From Synergistales bacterium (GTDB lineage: Bacteria; Synergistota; Synergistia; Synergistales; Aminithiophilaceae): a stretch of 64,000 nt of DNA. Of the stretch, positions 27,307 to 35,357 are shown piece after piece. The stretch is from assembly GCA_018433595.1 (NCBI GenBank), contig JAHDQY010000009.1:124001-188000 (forward strand). Reading direction: 5' to 3'. Each line of letters begins with the position of its first letter. The stretch's first letter is position 1. The notes under the pieces were generated by a model that made no database searches, was not told where the DNA came from, and worked only from the letters and a program-made list of their open reading frames with translations. Both the position numbers and the translations under genes were made by a program.

Positions 27307-27812
27307 AGGACGTCCGCCCCACATCGGCCAAGGTCCTCCAGGCCCTTTTCAACATTCTCGGTCCTTTACAGGGGCAAGCCTTCCTGGACCTCTTTTCCGG
27401 GACGGGGCGCGTCGCTCTTGAGGCCTGGAAACGCGGAGCCCGTCCCCTTTACGCCGTGGAACTTCTGAGGGGACGCTGTGAGGAGCTTCGAGCGCTGGGT
27501 CGGGACGAGAGCCTTCACGTATGGTTTCTCGATGTCCGCAAGGCCTTGAGGCGCCTTGAATCGAGAGAGGTGGTTTTTGACGTCGCCTTTGTTGATCCCC
27601 CGTACCATGGCGAGTGGGTGAAGACGCTCATCCCTCTCCTCGCGGCGCATCGCGCCCTTTTTCGCGAAACATCGCGCATCGTTCTGGAACGCTCTTTTCG
27701 TGAACCGCTGCCTGTCGATTTATGTGGTTTCATCCTTCAGGATGAACGGAAGTACGGAGAAACGGTTCTGAGCTTCCTAAGGCTTGCTGCCGGAGGGGAG
27801 ATGTCGTCGTGA
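27303..27812 (+). CDS. rsmD: 16S rRNA (guanine-N2)-methyltransferase RsmD
   Basis: Methylates G966 of 16S rRNA. It has 169 residues starting at TTG 27303: RPTSAKVLQALFNIL, SAM motif FLDLFSGTGRVALEA and catalytic VDPPYH near residue 97. It begins right at the RPT motif, so it lacks the short N-terminal extension of E. coli RsmD. rsmD-coaD is a widely conserved pair; here they overlap by 4 nt. Confidence 0.92.
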   Translation: MKDVRPTSAKVLQALFNILGPLQGQAFLDLFSGTGRVALEAWKRGARPLYAVELLRGRCEELRALGRDESLHVWFLDVRKALRRLESREVVFDVAFVDPPYHGEWVKTLIPLLAAHRALFRETSRIVLERSFREPLPVDLCGFILQDERKYGETVLSFLRLAAGGEMSS

Positions 27813-28303
27813 TTCGTGCGGTCTACCCGGGGTCTTTCGATCCCATCACCAACGGACATATCTATATCGCCGAGAGGGCGGCCTCCCTTTTCGACGAGCT
27901 TATCTTCGCCATTCTCGTCAATCCACAGAAACAGTCGACCTTCAGCGTCGAAGATCGACAGTCCATGGCACGGGAAGCCCTAAGCCACCTTCCTAACGTG
28001 AAAGTGACCTTCTTCCAGGGGCTTCTCGTCGATTTCATGCGTCGGGAGAAAAGCCGGATTGTCATTCGGGGGCTTCGCGCTCTCTCCGATTTTGAGTACG
28101 AGTTTCAGCTTTCTTTGATGAACCGGCAACTTGCACCGGAAATCGAGACTCTCTTCATCGTTACCGACGCTCAGTACTCCTATCTATCCAGCCGGGCCGT
28201 TAAAGAGGTCTTCCATTTCGGAGGTGCTGTCGGCGACATGGTCCCGCCCGGCGTTTTCCGTCGCCTTCGGGAGCATTTCCCCGACAAGCGATTCAGACCA
28301 TGA
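27809..28303 (+). CDS. coaD: Phosphopantetheine adenylyltransferase
   Basis: Penultimate CoA biosynthesis step, joining AMP to 4'-phosphopantetheine. It has 164 residues, with YPGSFDPITNGHIYIAER containing the nucleotidyltransferase HxGH-like TNGH, RGLRALSDFEYE and YLSSRAVKEV near residue 128. GTG 27809 lies in the rsmD stop region behind GGAGGGG. It converges on tmcAL with an 11-nt overlap. Confidence 0.96.
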   Translation: MIRAVYPGSFDPITNGHIYIAERAASLFDELIFAILVNPQKQSTFSVEDRQSMAREALSHLPNVKVTFFQGLLVDFMRREKSRIVIRGLRALSDFEYEFQLSLMNRQLAPEIETLFIVTDAQYSYLSSRAVKEVFHFGGAVGDMVPPGVFRRLREHFPDKRFRP

Positions 28304-29495
28304 GAGGGGGAGGGAAGGGCTTGGCCTGAGCTGAAGGGGGCAGCAGCCCCTCCCATATTTCGCCGGAGATCCGCCGGATCCGCTCCAATTCCTCGGCGGG
28401 CCCCTGAGGGATGTCGGCTCCTCGGGAGACGACGGGAAGGCTGCCGTTGCTTCTTATTGTCCGTAGAAGGGCACGTCCTCGCATGTTCGCGCCGAGAACC
28501 CTCAAATGAGTGGGCCCCAGCCGCTGGAAAGCCCTGTTGGTCCAATGATCCAGGCCGATTAAGCAGTGAATGAGCTGTCGCTGAATTCGTCCCCGGGGAT
28601 AGCGCTTTGACGTCAGACGATCGACGAACTCCGCCCAGCTCCGGCTCCGTCCAGCCTCGCGGGTAAAGGCTCCTTCGATCCCTTCGCTTATCTCTGCCAT
28701 CGCGGAGAGTTTTTCGGCTCCTTCCCGGATCAGAACAGTCCGAAGGACTCTCCAGAGAGAGTCGTAATTGGTAAGGCAGCGGCCTCTTCCAAAGGTTTCC
28801 CAGAGGGACCTGAAGGCTGCGGGCGGCATGGCTCCCTCAAGTGTTTCTCTGTCGCCGGCTGCAAGGGCCGACCTCAAGGCCGTAGCGGACATGATCACTC
28901 CCTTTGTCAGATCGTGATAGCCTGGCCCCAGTCTGGAGACGGCAACAGGTTCGAGGGGGTGGCGGGCCTTGAGGATTCGCATGACGTAGGCGAGAGCGAG
29001 ACTGTTGTTGGGGCGGGAGAGAATCGCCCCCGCTCCGGGCAGAAGATGATCGACGGCGCGATTTCTCGACTCGACATAGGAAAGTCCCGCGCCAAGGTTA
29101 TTCGTCAAGGCCTTCTTGAAAGGTGTCGGCTCGTCCAGTAATATAGACAAGATTGTCTTGGCTTCTGAGAGGTCGTCTTCCGTTCCAAACGCGACGTGGG
29201 TTACGACGCCCGTGGCCGCTAGGATATCGACGGCAGCCGAGGCGAATACGCCGGCGTTGTGGCAGGAGAAGGGAACGGGTAATTCCAGAACGAGATCGAC
29301 GCCGCCATCAAGAGCCATGGCGGTTCTCGTCCGAGGGTCGAGACATCCCGGTTCGCCTCTTTGGACAAAATGAGAGGAAAGAACGGCAACGACGGTGGAG
29401 GCCCCTGTCTCCTTTCTGGCCTGGGCCAGATGGTAGGCATGGCCACGATGAAACGGGTTGTATTCGGCAACGATCCCCACTACGGGTTCCACCAT
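28293..29495 (-). CDS. tmcAL: tRNA(Met) cytidine acetate ligase TmcAL
   Basis: ATP-dependent acetylation of the wobble cytidine of elongator tRNA-Met, a family first described in Bacillus (DUF795). It has 400 residues; nucleotidyltransferase-like start GIVAEYNPFHRGHAYHL contains HxGH, followed by SSHFVQRGEP and a conserved SRPNNSLALAY block. ATG 29495 follows GGAGGTGAG. It uses acetate, and ackA is divergently placed next to it. It converges on coaD. Confidence 0.92.
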   Translation of the reverse strand: MVEPVVGIVAEYNPFHRGHAYHLAQARKETGASTVVAVLSSHFVQRGEPGCLDPRTRTAMALDGGVDLVLELPVPFSCHNAGVFASAAVDILAATGVVTHVAFGTEDDLSEAKTILSILLDEPTPFKKALTNNLGAGLSYVESRNRAVDHLLPGAGAILSRPNNSLALAYVMRILKARHPLEPVAVSRLGPGYHDLTKGVIMSATALRSALAAGDRETLEGAMPPAAFRSLWETFGRGRCLTNYDSLWRVLRTVLIREGAEKLSAMAEISEGIEGAFTREAGRSRSWAEFVDRLTSKRYPRGRIQRQLIHCLIGLDHWTNRAFQRLGPTHLRVLGANMRGRALLRTIRSNGSLPVVSRGADIPQGPAEELERIRRISGEIWEGLLPPSAQAKPFPPPLMV

Positions 29496-29518
29496 CGTCT
29501 CACCTCCGCGTTTACGGT

Positions 29519-29548
29519 ACGATACGCTTTTGCGGACAGATCGGTCAA
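29519..29548 (-). promoter_or_regulatory. Promoter for tmcAL
   Basis: On the minus strand: TTGACC (29548-29543), 18-nt spacer, TATCGT (29524-29519), about 24 nt before the tmcAL ATG. Confidence 0.5.
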
Positions 29549-29564
29549 GGGAGGTCCAAAGGGT

Positions 29565-30764
29565 ATGAAGGTTCTCGTTCTTAACTGCGGCAGCTCATCT
29601 TTGAAATATCAGCTTTTCGACATGTCCGACGAATCGGTTCTCGCCAAGGGGCTCGTGGAGCGCATCGGCATCGAGGGCGCCAGGATCAAGCATGTCAAGA
29701 CCGGCATGGAACCTGTCGTCAGTGATTTGCCCATCCCCAACCACAAAAAAGCCGTTGAGTTTGTCCTCGAACGTCTTCTTGATGCTCAATGCGGAGTTCT
29801 CTCAAGCCTGGACGAGCTTTCGGCGGCGGGGCACCGCATCGTCCACGGAGGCGACCGCTTCGCCTCGTCGGTCAGAGTCGACGCCGAAGTCGTGAAGGGG
29901 ATCGAAGACGTTGTCCCTCTGGCGCCACTTCACAACCCGGCCAACCTGACGGGAATCAAGGCCATGATAGAGGTCCTTCCCCAACTGCCCCAGGTCGCCG
30001 TCTTCGATACGGCTTTCCATCAGACCATGCCTCCCAAGGCCTTCGTCTACGGTGTTCCCTATCGTTATTACAGCGAACACAAGATCCGCCGTTACGGTTT
30101 CCATGGAACGAGCACCAGCTATGTGGCCAACAGGGCTGCGGAAATGCTCGGACGCCCCATCGAGAGCCTCAAGATGGTAACCTGCCATCTTGGCAATGGC
30201 AGCTCCATCACGGCCGTCGACGGCGGTCGCTCCGTGGATACCAGCCTGGGTTTCGGTACCATCCCCGGCATCCTCATGGGAACGCGTTGCGGAGACGTGG
30301 ACCCTGTCGTCATCCTCTCCATCATGGAGGAGGAGGGGCTCGATCCGAAAGAGATGAGCCACATCCTCCATAAGGAAAGCGGCGTCTTCGGTATCTCCGG
30401 CATCAGCAGCGACCTCCGCGATATCGAAGAGGCGGCGGCCAAAGGCAACGAGAGAGCCCAGCTGGCTCTGGATATGCTTGTCTATCACATCAAACGGTAC
30501 ATCGGCGCCTATGCTGCCGCCATGGGAGGGCTTGATGCCGTCGTCTTCACGGCGGGCATCGGGGAGAACGGCATCCAGATCCGTGACGCCGTCTGCCGGG
30601 ATCTCGAGTTCCTCGGCGCCAAATTCGCTCCGGAAAAAAACAAGGTGCGTGGAGAAGAACAGCTTATCAGCGCCGACGATTCCAGAGTTGCTCTCATGGT
30701 TGTCCCCACCAACGAAGAACTCGTTATCGCCCGAGATACCGTCAGGCTGACGGCTGCTGAATAG
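29565..30764 (+). CDS. ackA: Acetate kinase
   Basis: Interconverts acetyl phosphate + ADP and acetate + ATP, the substrate-level phosphorylation step of acetogenic fermentation. It has 399 residues, with VLNCGSSSLKYQLF, FHGTSTSYVANRA near residue 180, GNGSSITAVDGG and FTAGIGENG. ATG 29565 follows GGAGGTCCAAAGGG. No pta gene is adjacent. The short gap to the YceD-family gene suggests read-through into that and rpmF. Confidence 0.97.
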   Translation: MKVLVLNCGSSSLKYQLFDMSDESVLAKGLVERIGIEGARIKHVKTGMEPVVSDLPIPNHKKAVEFVLERLLDAQCGVLSSLDELSAAGHRIVHGGDRFASSVRVDAEVVKGIEDVVPLAPLHNPANLTGIKAMIEVLPQLPQVAVFDTAFHQTMPPKAFVYGVPYRYYSEHKIRRYGFHGTSTSYVANRAAEMLGRPIESLKMVTCHLGNGSSITAVDGGRSVDTSLGFGTIPGILMGTRCGDVDPVVILSIMEEEGLDPKEMSHILHKESGVFGISGISSDLRDIEEAAAKGNERAQLALDMLVYHIKRYIGAYAAAMGGLDAVVFTAGIGENGIQIRDAVCRDLEFLGAKFAPEKNKVRGEEQLISADDSRVALMVVPTNEELVIARDTVRLTAAE

Positions 30765-30796
30765 CGCTCAATGGTCTGATGGAGGAGGTGACCCCG

Positions 30797-31375
30797 GTGA
30801 ATGATTTCCTCTGGGAGGGAAGAGCGCCGACGATTCCCCTGGTCGACCTGATCGAGGGGGCGCGCTCCTTTTTCTGGGAACTTCCCATGCCAGAAGAGAC
30901 GGGTTATTGGGGGATGGCCTATCGCTGGACTTCTCCTCTTGCTGTGGAGGCAGAGGCCTCCCGCCGGGGAGAGGGTATCGTTGTCACTCTGACCTTTTCG
31001 GCCAAAGCGATAACGGCCTGTTCTCGTTGTCTTGCGCCGACACCTCTTGCCATCGAGGGTAAAGTCCGCTATTTTTATTCTTTGCGGGGCGATGATCACG
31101 GAGAAGTCGAGTTCGATGAAGATCAGATCATCCATCTTGATCGATCCCAGAGAGAGATCGACTTGACGGCACCGATCCAGGAGAGCTTGATCCTTTCTCT
31201 GCCGGCGGCAGTTCTCTGCCGGGAGGATTGTCGCGGTCTTTGCCCTTGTTGCGGCTTCAATCTCAATCAGGGCAAATGCGCTTGTCCCGCTGATACCATC
31301 GATCCCCGCCTCGAAGCCTTTCGAGAGCTTGAAGGCCTTCGGGATGAAGAAGATTCTCCGAAAGGAGGGAATTGA
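30797..31375 (+). CDS. YceD-family protein (DUF177)
   Basis: A 192-residue DUF177/YceD family protein, usually encoded just upstream of rpmF and linked to 23S rRNA accumulation in other bacteria. A central CSRCL motif and the C-terminal cysteine cluster (LCREDCRGLCPCCG ... CAC) suggest a metal-binding end. GTG 30797 follows GGAGGAGGTG. Located 32 nt after ackA and a base before rpmF, so it is part of the ackA-yceD-rpmF unit. Confidence 0.85.
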   Translation: MNDFLWEGRAPTIPLVDLIEGARSFFWELPMPEETGYWGMAYRWTSPLAVEAEASRRGEGIVVTLTFSAKAITACSRCLAPTPLAIEGKVRYFYSLRGDDHGEVEFDEDQIIHLDRSQREIDLTAPIQESLILSLPAAVLCREDCRGLCPCCGFNLNQGKCACPADTIDPRLEAFRELEGLRDEEDSPKGGN

Positions 31376-31376
31376 C

Positions 31377-31571
31377 ATGGCAACCCCAAAACGACGCGTA
31401 TCTCACGCCGCGACGGCGAGCAGGAAGGCACAATGGCTAGGCGCCCTCAAGAGCCCCTCTGTGACGACCTGTCCTCACTGCGGTGAAATGATCACGACCT
31501 ATCGTGCCTGCCCCGCATGCGGGTATTACAGAGGCCGTAAGGCCGTCGAAACCGGCGAGGACAAGGCCTAA
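31377..31571 (+). CDS. rpmF: 50S ribosomal protein L32
   Basis: A 64-residue ribosomal protein. MATPKRRVSHAATASRKAQW is the L32 start, and four cysteines (CPHCGE...CPACG) form the zinc ribbon. ATG 31377 follows AAAGGAGG. It is followed by a strong terminator that separates it from fapR. Confidence 0.97.
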   Translation: MATPKRRVSHAATASRKAQWLGALKSPSVTTCPHCGEMITTYRACPACGYYRGRKAVETGEDKA

Positions 31572-31597
31572 AGGCCTCGAGACACTGTCGGGCAATT

Positions 31598-31637
31598 GTG
31601 CCGTTATCGACCTTCCGGTCGTGACGGCACCTTTTTT
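31598..31637 (+). terminator. Intrinsic terminator after rpmF
   Basis: GTGCCGTTA + CGACC (31598-31612, one bulged T) pairs with GGTCG + TGACGGCAC (31617-31630) around a TTCC loop, followed by CTTTTTT. Confidence 0.9.
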
Positions 31638-31691
31638 ATCGATATCGGGAAACCGAATCCTCTGCCTCGAACCAAGGCCTTCCTAAAGCCC

Positions 31692-31720
31692 TTGACCGAA
31701 AGAAAGGCTGCCTCTATACT
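31692..31720 (+). promoter_or_regulatory. Promoter of the fapR-fab operon
   Basis: TTGACC (31692-31697), 17-nt spacer, TATACT (31715-31720); predicted start about 31727, so the FapR box lies just downstream in the transcribed leader. Confidence 0.75.
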
Positions 31721-31742
31721 GACTCCATCATCAGAACTGCTG

Positions 31743-31759
31743 TTAGTACCAGATACTAA
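31743..31759 (+). promoter_or_regulatory. FapR operator
   Basis: TTAGTACCAGATACTAA, an almost perfect 17-bp inverted repeat matching the Bacillus FapR box (TTAGTACCTGGTACTAA type). It lies 16 nt before the fapR start, implying autoregulation by malonyl-CoA-sensing FapR. Confidence 0.88.
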
Positions 31760-31774
31760 AAAAGGGGGGATGTC

Positions 31775-32347
31775 ATGGCTCGATCGATCTTCAAACAGAT
31801 GCGACACAAGAATCTGCTTGAGCTTCTTGAGGCCAATCCCCTCTTGACCGACGAAGAGCTGGCACGGAACCTCAAGGTCAGCATCAGCACCATTCGCCTT
31901 GATCGAGCCCTTCTCGGCCTTCCTGAGCTCCGCGAAAGAATGCGCAGAATGGCGCAAAAAGCCAACCAACGCCTTCGCTCTCTGCGGCAGGAGGAGGTCA
32001 TCGGCGAGCTTCTTGAGCTGGAGCCCGATTGTCTTGCCCTCTCTTACCTGATGACGAGTAAGGAAATGGCCTTTCGCCATACAGGTATCGTCTGGGATCA
32101 CTATATCTACAGTCAGGCCAGCACTTTGGCCATGGCCGTCGTTGAGGCGGATATGGTCGTGACCGGAGCCGCGCGGGTCCGTTACAAGGCTCCCGCCCAT
32201 GTGGGCGACAAGCTGATCGCACGAGCCAAGGTCGGGGTTCGTAAGGGGAATAAAAACGTCGTCAGCGTCCGGACAAGGGTCGGTCAGCTGGAGATTTTTG
32301 TCGGGCGATTCATCGTCGTCGCCTGTTCCTCCGAAGTCGAAAACTGA
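31775..32347 (+). CDS. fapR: Fatty acid biosynthesis regulator FapR
   Basis: Malonyl-CoA-responsive repressor of lipid genes. It has 190 residues: N-terminal DeoR-like winged helix (LTDEELARNLKVSISTIRLDR, residues 24-44), an amphipathic linker, and a C-terminal hot-dog effector domain. The operator upstream of it and the clustered plsX and fab genes confirm the role. ATG 31775 follows AAGGGGGGA. In Bacillus, FapR controls fapR-plsX-fabD-fabG; here the operon also includes fabH, fabK, acpP, fabF and rnc. Confidence 0.95.
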   Translation: MARSIFKQMRHKNLLELLEANPLLTDEELARNLKVSISTIRLDRALLGLPELRERMRRMAQKANQRLRSLRQEEVIGELLELEPDCLALSYLMTSKEMAFRHTGIVWDHYIYSQASTLAMAVVEADMVVTGAARVRYKAPAHVGDKLIARAKVGVRKGNKNVVSVRTRVGQLEIFVGRFIVVACSSEVEN

Positions 32348-32368
32348 ACAGGAGAGGAGGTTGCCTCC

Positions 32369-33370
32369 TTGCTCTTAGCCGTAGATGCCATGGGCGGTGA
32401 TAATGCTCCGGCAGAAATCTGTCGCGGTGCCGTCGCGGCCTGCGAGCGTTTCCCCGACCTTGAGGTAGCCCTTGTGGGCTTGAAGCCTCGCATTGAGCCG
32501 CTCATCGCAGAAACCTTTTCATCGGCGACCAGCAGAATCCATGTGGTTCATGCCGAGGAAGTGATTTCCATGGACGAGTTGCCGTCCGTGGCCATTCGTA
32601 AAAAGCGGTGTTCCAGTCTGCGAATTGCCATGGAGATGGTCCGTTCCGGCGAGGCTCAAGGCTGTATCTCCGCCGGCAATACAGGTGCCATTGTGGCCGG
32701 AGGCGTCCTTGTCGTCGGCCGGATTCCCGGCATTGATCGTCCAGGGCTTGGAGTTCCCCTTCCGGCCATCGATCGTGTCCGCATGCTCATCGATGTCGGA
32801 GCGACGGTGAGGAGCAAGCCGTTGAACCTTGTCCAGTTCGCCCTTATGGGCGGGCTTTACATGAAGCATATTTTCGGAGTGGCTGAGCCCAAGGTGGCCC
32901 TTCTTGCCAACGGAGAAGAGGACATCAAGGGTGACGAGGCGATTGCTCAAGCTAGAGAGCTTCTGCGTCAGGGGCCCTTCCCCTTCATCGGGTATGTCGA
33001 AGGGAAAGACATTCCCATCGGGCCGGCTGATGTCGTCGCCTGTGACGGTTTCACGGGCAACATCCTTCTCAAGCTCATGGAGGGCCTGGGGACTGCAGTT
33101 TACTCCCTTCTCCGGGAAGAAATGGGTCAGAGAGTCCTGCCCAAGGTGGGAATGCTTTTCATGCTCCCCATGTTGAAGGAGCTCTGGACGCGTTTCGACT
33201 ACGAAAGTTACGGCGGCACTCCGTTGCTGGGCGTTCGTGGTGCCGTCATCAAGGCTCATGGCCGTTCCAAAGCTCCCGCTATTGCCAGTGCCCTTGGTGT
33301 TGCCAGGGATTTTGTCCTTAAACGTGGCGTCGAGCTGATCAGTCAGGAGATCACCCAAGGAGGAATGTAG
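32369..33370 (+). CDS. plsX: Phosphate acyltransferase PlsX
   Basis: Makes acyl-phosphate from acyl-ACP for phospholipid synthesis. It has 333 residues starting at TTG 32369 (LLAVDAMGGDNAP, a family-typical start; MDAMGGD motif); GNTGAIVAGG near residue 107 and CDGFTGNILLKLMEG near residue 230 are conserved. Its Shine-Dalgarno (AGGAGG, 32355-32360) can pair with CCTCCT just upstream of the start codon. It follows fapR by 21 nt. Confidence 0.96.
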   Translation: MLLAVDAMGGDNAPAEICRGAVAACERFPDLEVALVGLKPRIEPLIAETFSSATSRIHVVHAEEVISMDELPSVAIRKKRCSSLRIAMEMVRSGEAQGCISAGNTGAIVAGGVLVVGRIPGIDRPGLGVPLPAIDRVRMLIDVGATVRSKPLNLVQFALMGGLYMKHIFGVAEPKVALLANGEEDIKGDEAIAQARELLRQGPFPFIGYVEGKDIPIGPADVVACDGFTGNILLKLMEGLGTAVYSLLREEMGQRVLPKVGMLFMLPMLKELWTRFDYESYGGTPLLGVRGAVIKAHGRSKAPAIASALGVARDFVLKRGVELISQEITQGGM

Positions 33371-33371
33371 A

Positions 33372-34370
33372 ATGCCTCTTTTCACCGGCAGGAAGGTCGC
33401 TCTTTTGGGGACAGGGCTTTTTCTCCCCGAGAAACTTCTCACAAATGACGATCTCTCTAAAATGGTGGAAACCAGCGATGCCTGGATTCGGGAGAGAACG
33501 GGCATCAAGGTGCGGCACATTGCCGATGACGGCCAACTGACGAGCGAGCTCGCCGCCTGCGCTGCGCAAAACGCCCTGGCTTCAGCGGGAATCGGAGCTG
33601 ATGCCGTCGATATGATCCTTGTTGGGACCAATTCGCCGGACACGATTTTCCCCGGAGTGGGGCCGAAAGTACAGGCGGTCCTGGGGGCTTCCCGTGCCGG
33701 AGCCTGTGATGTTCAGGCTGGCTGTACCGGGTCAGTCTATGCTCTTGCCATGGCCGTGTCGGGCATCAGTTCAGGGCTCTGGCGGCATGTCCTTGTCATC
33801 GGAGCCGAGGTGCTCTCTCCTCTCCTGGACTGGGAGGATCGGAACACCTGTGTCCTCTTCGGTGACGGCGCAAGCGCGTTCCTCCTGGGGCCTGCCCCTG
33901 AGGACAAAAGAGGCTTTATTGCGGCGGATGTGAGGGCTGAAGGAGAATTCCATGATCTCATCTCCTTCCCTGCCGGCCTTGTTGAACGCCCTGCTTCGTC
34001 TGAAACGGTTGCAGCTCGAGAACATTATGTAAAAATGAAGGGCAACGACGTGTTTAAGTTCGTCAATCGGAAACTTCCGCCTTTTCTCAAGAGTTTTCTG
34101 GTTGAGTCGAACCTGAAGCCGGCCGACGTGACCAATTGGATCTTTCACCAGGCGAACCTTCGCATTATCGAAGGGGTGCTTCGTCGCCTCGATGTTGACC
34201 CGGCTAAGGCTTATGTCAACCTCGATCATTTGGGCAACACTTCGGCCGCCTCGGTCTTCATCGCACTTCACGAGGCAATGGAGCAGGGTGTTCTCAAAGG
34301 AGGCGACCTCGTGGTCATGACAAGCTTCGGTGCCGGAATGACTTATGGTGCCATTGCCTTTGAGCTGTGA
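33372..34370 (+). CDS. fabH: 3-oxoacyl-ACP synthase III (FabH)
   Basis: Initiates type II fatty acid synthesis by condensing acetyl-CoA (or branched acyl-CoA) with malonyl-ACP. It has 332 residues; catalytic Cys in VQAGCTGSVY near residue 118, His in IFHQANLRI near residue 258 and Asn in LDHLGNTSAA near residue 288. It starts 2 nt after plsX with GGAGG upstream. Substrate preference is not visible from the sequence. Confidence 0.97.
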   Translation: MPLFTGRKVALLGTGLFLPEKLLTNDDLSKMVETSDAWIRERTGIKVRHIADDGQLTSELAACAAQNALASAGIGADAVDMILVGTNSPDTIFPGVGPKVQAVLGASRAGACDVQAGCTGSVYALAMAVSGISSGLWRHVLVIGAEVLSPLLDWEDRNTCVLFGDGASAFLLGPAPEDKRGFIAADVRAEGEFHDLISFPAGLVERPASSETVAAREHYVKMKGNDVFKFVNRKLPPFLKSFLVESNLKPADVTNWIFHQANLRIIEGVLRRLDVDPAKAYVNLDHLGNTSAASVFIALHEAMEQGVLKGGDLVVMTSFGAGMTYGAIAFEL

Positions 34371-34388
34371 GCGGGGGAGGAGCTGCCT

Positions 34389-35357
34389 ATGGCTTTGAGC
34401 AACAACCTGACACAACTTCTGAAGACGGAGTATCCCCTTTTGCAGGGGGGGATGGCGTGGGTTGCCGATGCCAATCTGGCTGCAGCCGTATCCAACGGAG
34501 GTGGGCTGGGGGTCATTGCCGCCGCCAATATGCCGCCGAACCTGCTCGAAAAGGAGATTGTCAAGGTCCGATCGCTCACTGACCGGCCTTTTGGAGTCAA
34601 CATCATGCTGCTCTCGCCGACGGCCGACGATGCTCTTGCGCTCGTTGCCGATTATAGAGTACCCGTAGTTACCACAGGTGCAGGCAGCCCGGGCAAGGTG
34701 CTGGAGAAACTGAAACCGCTGGGAGCGATCGTTATTCCTGTTATCGCTTCCGTTGCCCATGCCCGACGTGTCGAGAAACAGGGGGCCGACGCCGTCGTTG
34801 CGGAAGGTTGTGAGGCCGGTGGTCATGTCGGCGAGACGACGACGATGGCTCTTGTCCCTCAGGTTGTCGATGCCGTCTCCATCCCTGTTATCGCCGCCGG
34901 AGGCATTGCTGACGGCAGGGGAGTGGCGGCGGCTTTTGCCCTCGGCGCTTCAGGCGTTCAGGTGGGGACCCGTTTTCTCTGTGCCCTGGAATGTCAGGCT
35001 CACGAGGCCTATAAAAAAGCGGTTCTGGAGGCGGGAGACCGGAGTACCGTTATAACCGGAAGACCGACGGGACATCCCGTCCGCGTGATTCGTAACAAGC
35101 TTGCCCGAAAGTTTGAAGACCTGGAGAAAAACCTCGCTTCCGTCGAGGAACTGGAGGCCCTTGGCAGCGGACGTCTTCGGGCTGCAGTCGTCGATGGCGA
35201 TGCCGATTGGGGGTCTCTCATGGCCGGTCAGATCTGTGGGCTGGTCCGCTCCATCGACCCGGCCGCGGCGATTATCAGAGGGCTTTTTGAAGAGGCTTCA
35301 GTTGTGATTGACAGACTTGGAAGCCTTGCTCCAAGCCGTAAAGAGAGGTGCAAGTGA
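34389..35357 (+). CDS. fabK: Enoyl-ACP reductase II (FabK)
   Basis: FMN-dependent enoyl-ACP reductase of the FabK type, replacing FabI in the final elongation step. It has 322 residues, a nitronate-monooxygenase-like TIM barrel: LLQGGMAWVADANLAAAVSNGGGLG, GCEAGGHVGETTTMALVPQVVDAV and AAGGIADGRG. FabK supplies enoyl reduction, while no fabI or fabL gene is visible here. It ends at the ATG of fabD. Confidence 0.95.
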   Translation: MALSNNLTQLLKTEYPLLQGGMAWVADANLAAAVSNGGGLGVIAAANMPPNLLEKEIVKVRSLTDRPFGVNIMLLSPTADDALALVADYRVPVVTTGAGSPGKVLEKLKPLGAIVIPVIASVAHARRVEKQGADAVVAEGCEAGGHVGETTTMALVPQVVDAVSIPVIAAGGIADGRGVAAAFALGASGVQVGTRFLCALECQAHEAYKKAVLEAGDRSTVITGRPTGHPVRVIRNKLARKFEDLEKNLASVEELEALGSGRLRAAVVDGDADWGSLMAGQICGLVRSIDPAAAIIRGLFEEASVVIDRLGSLAPSRKERCK

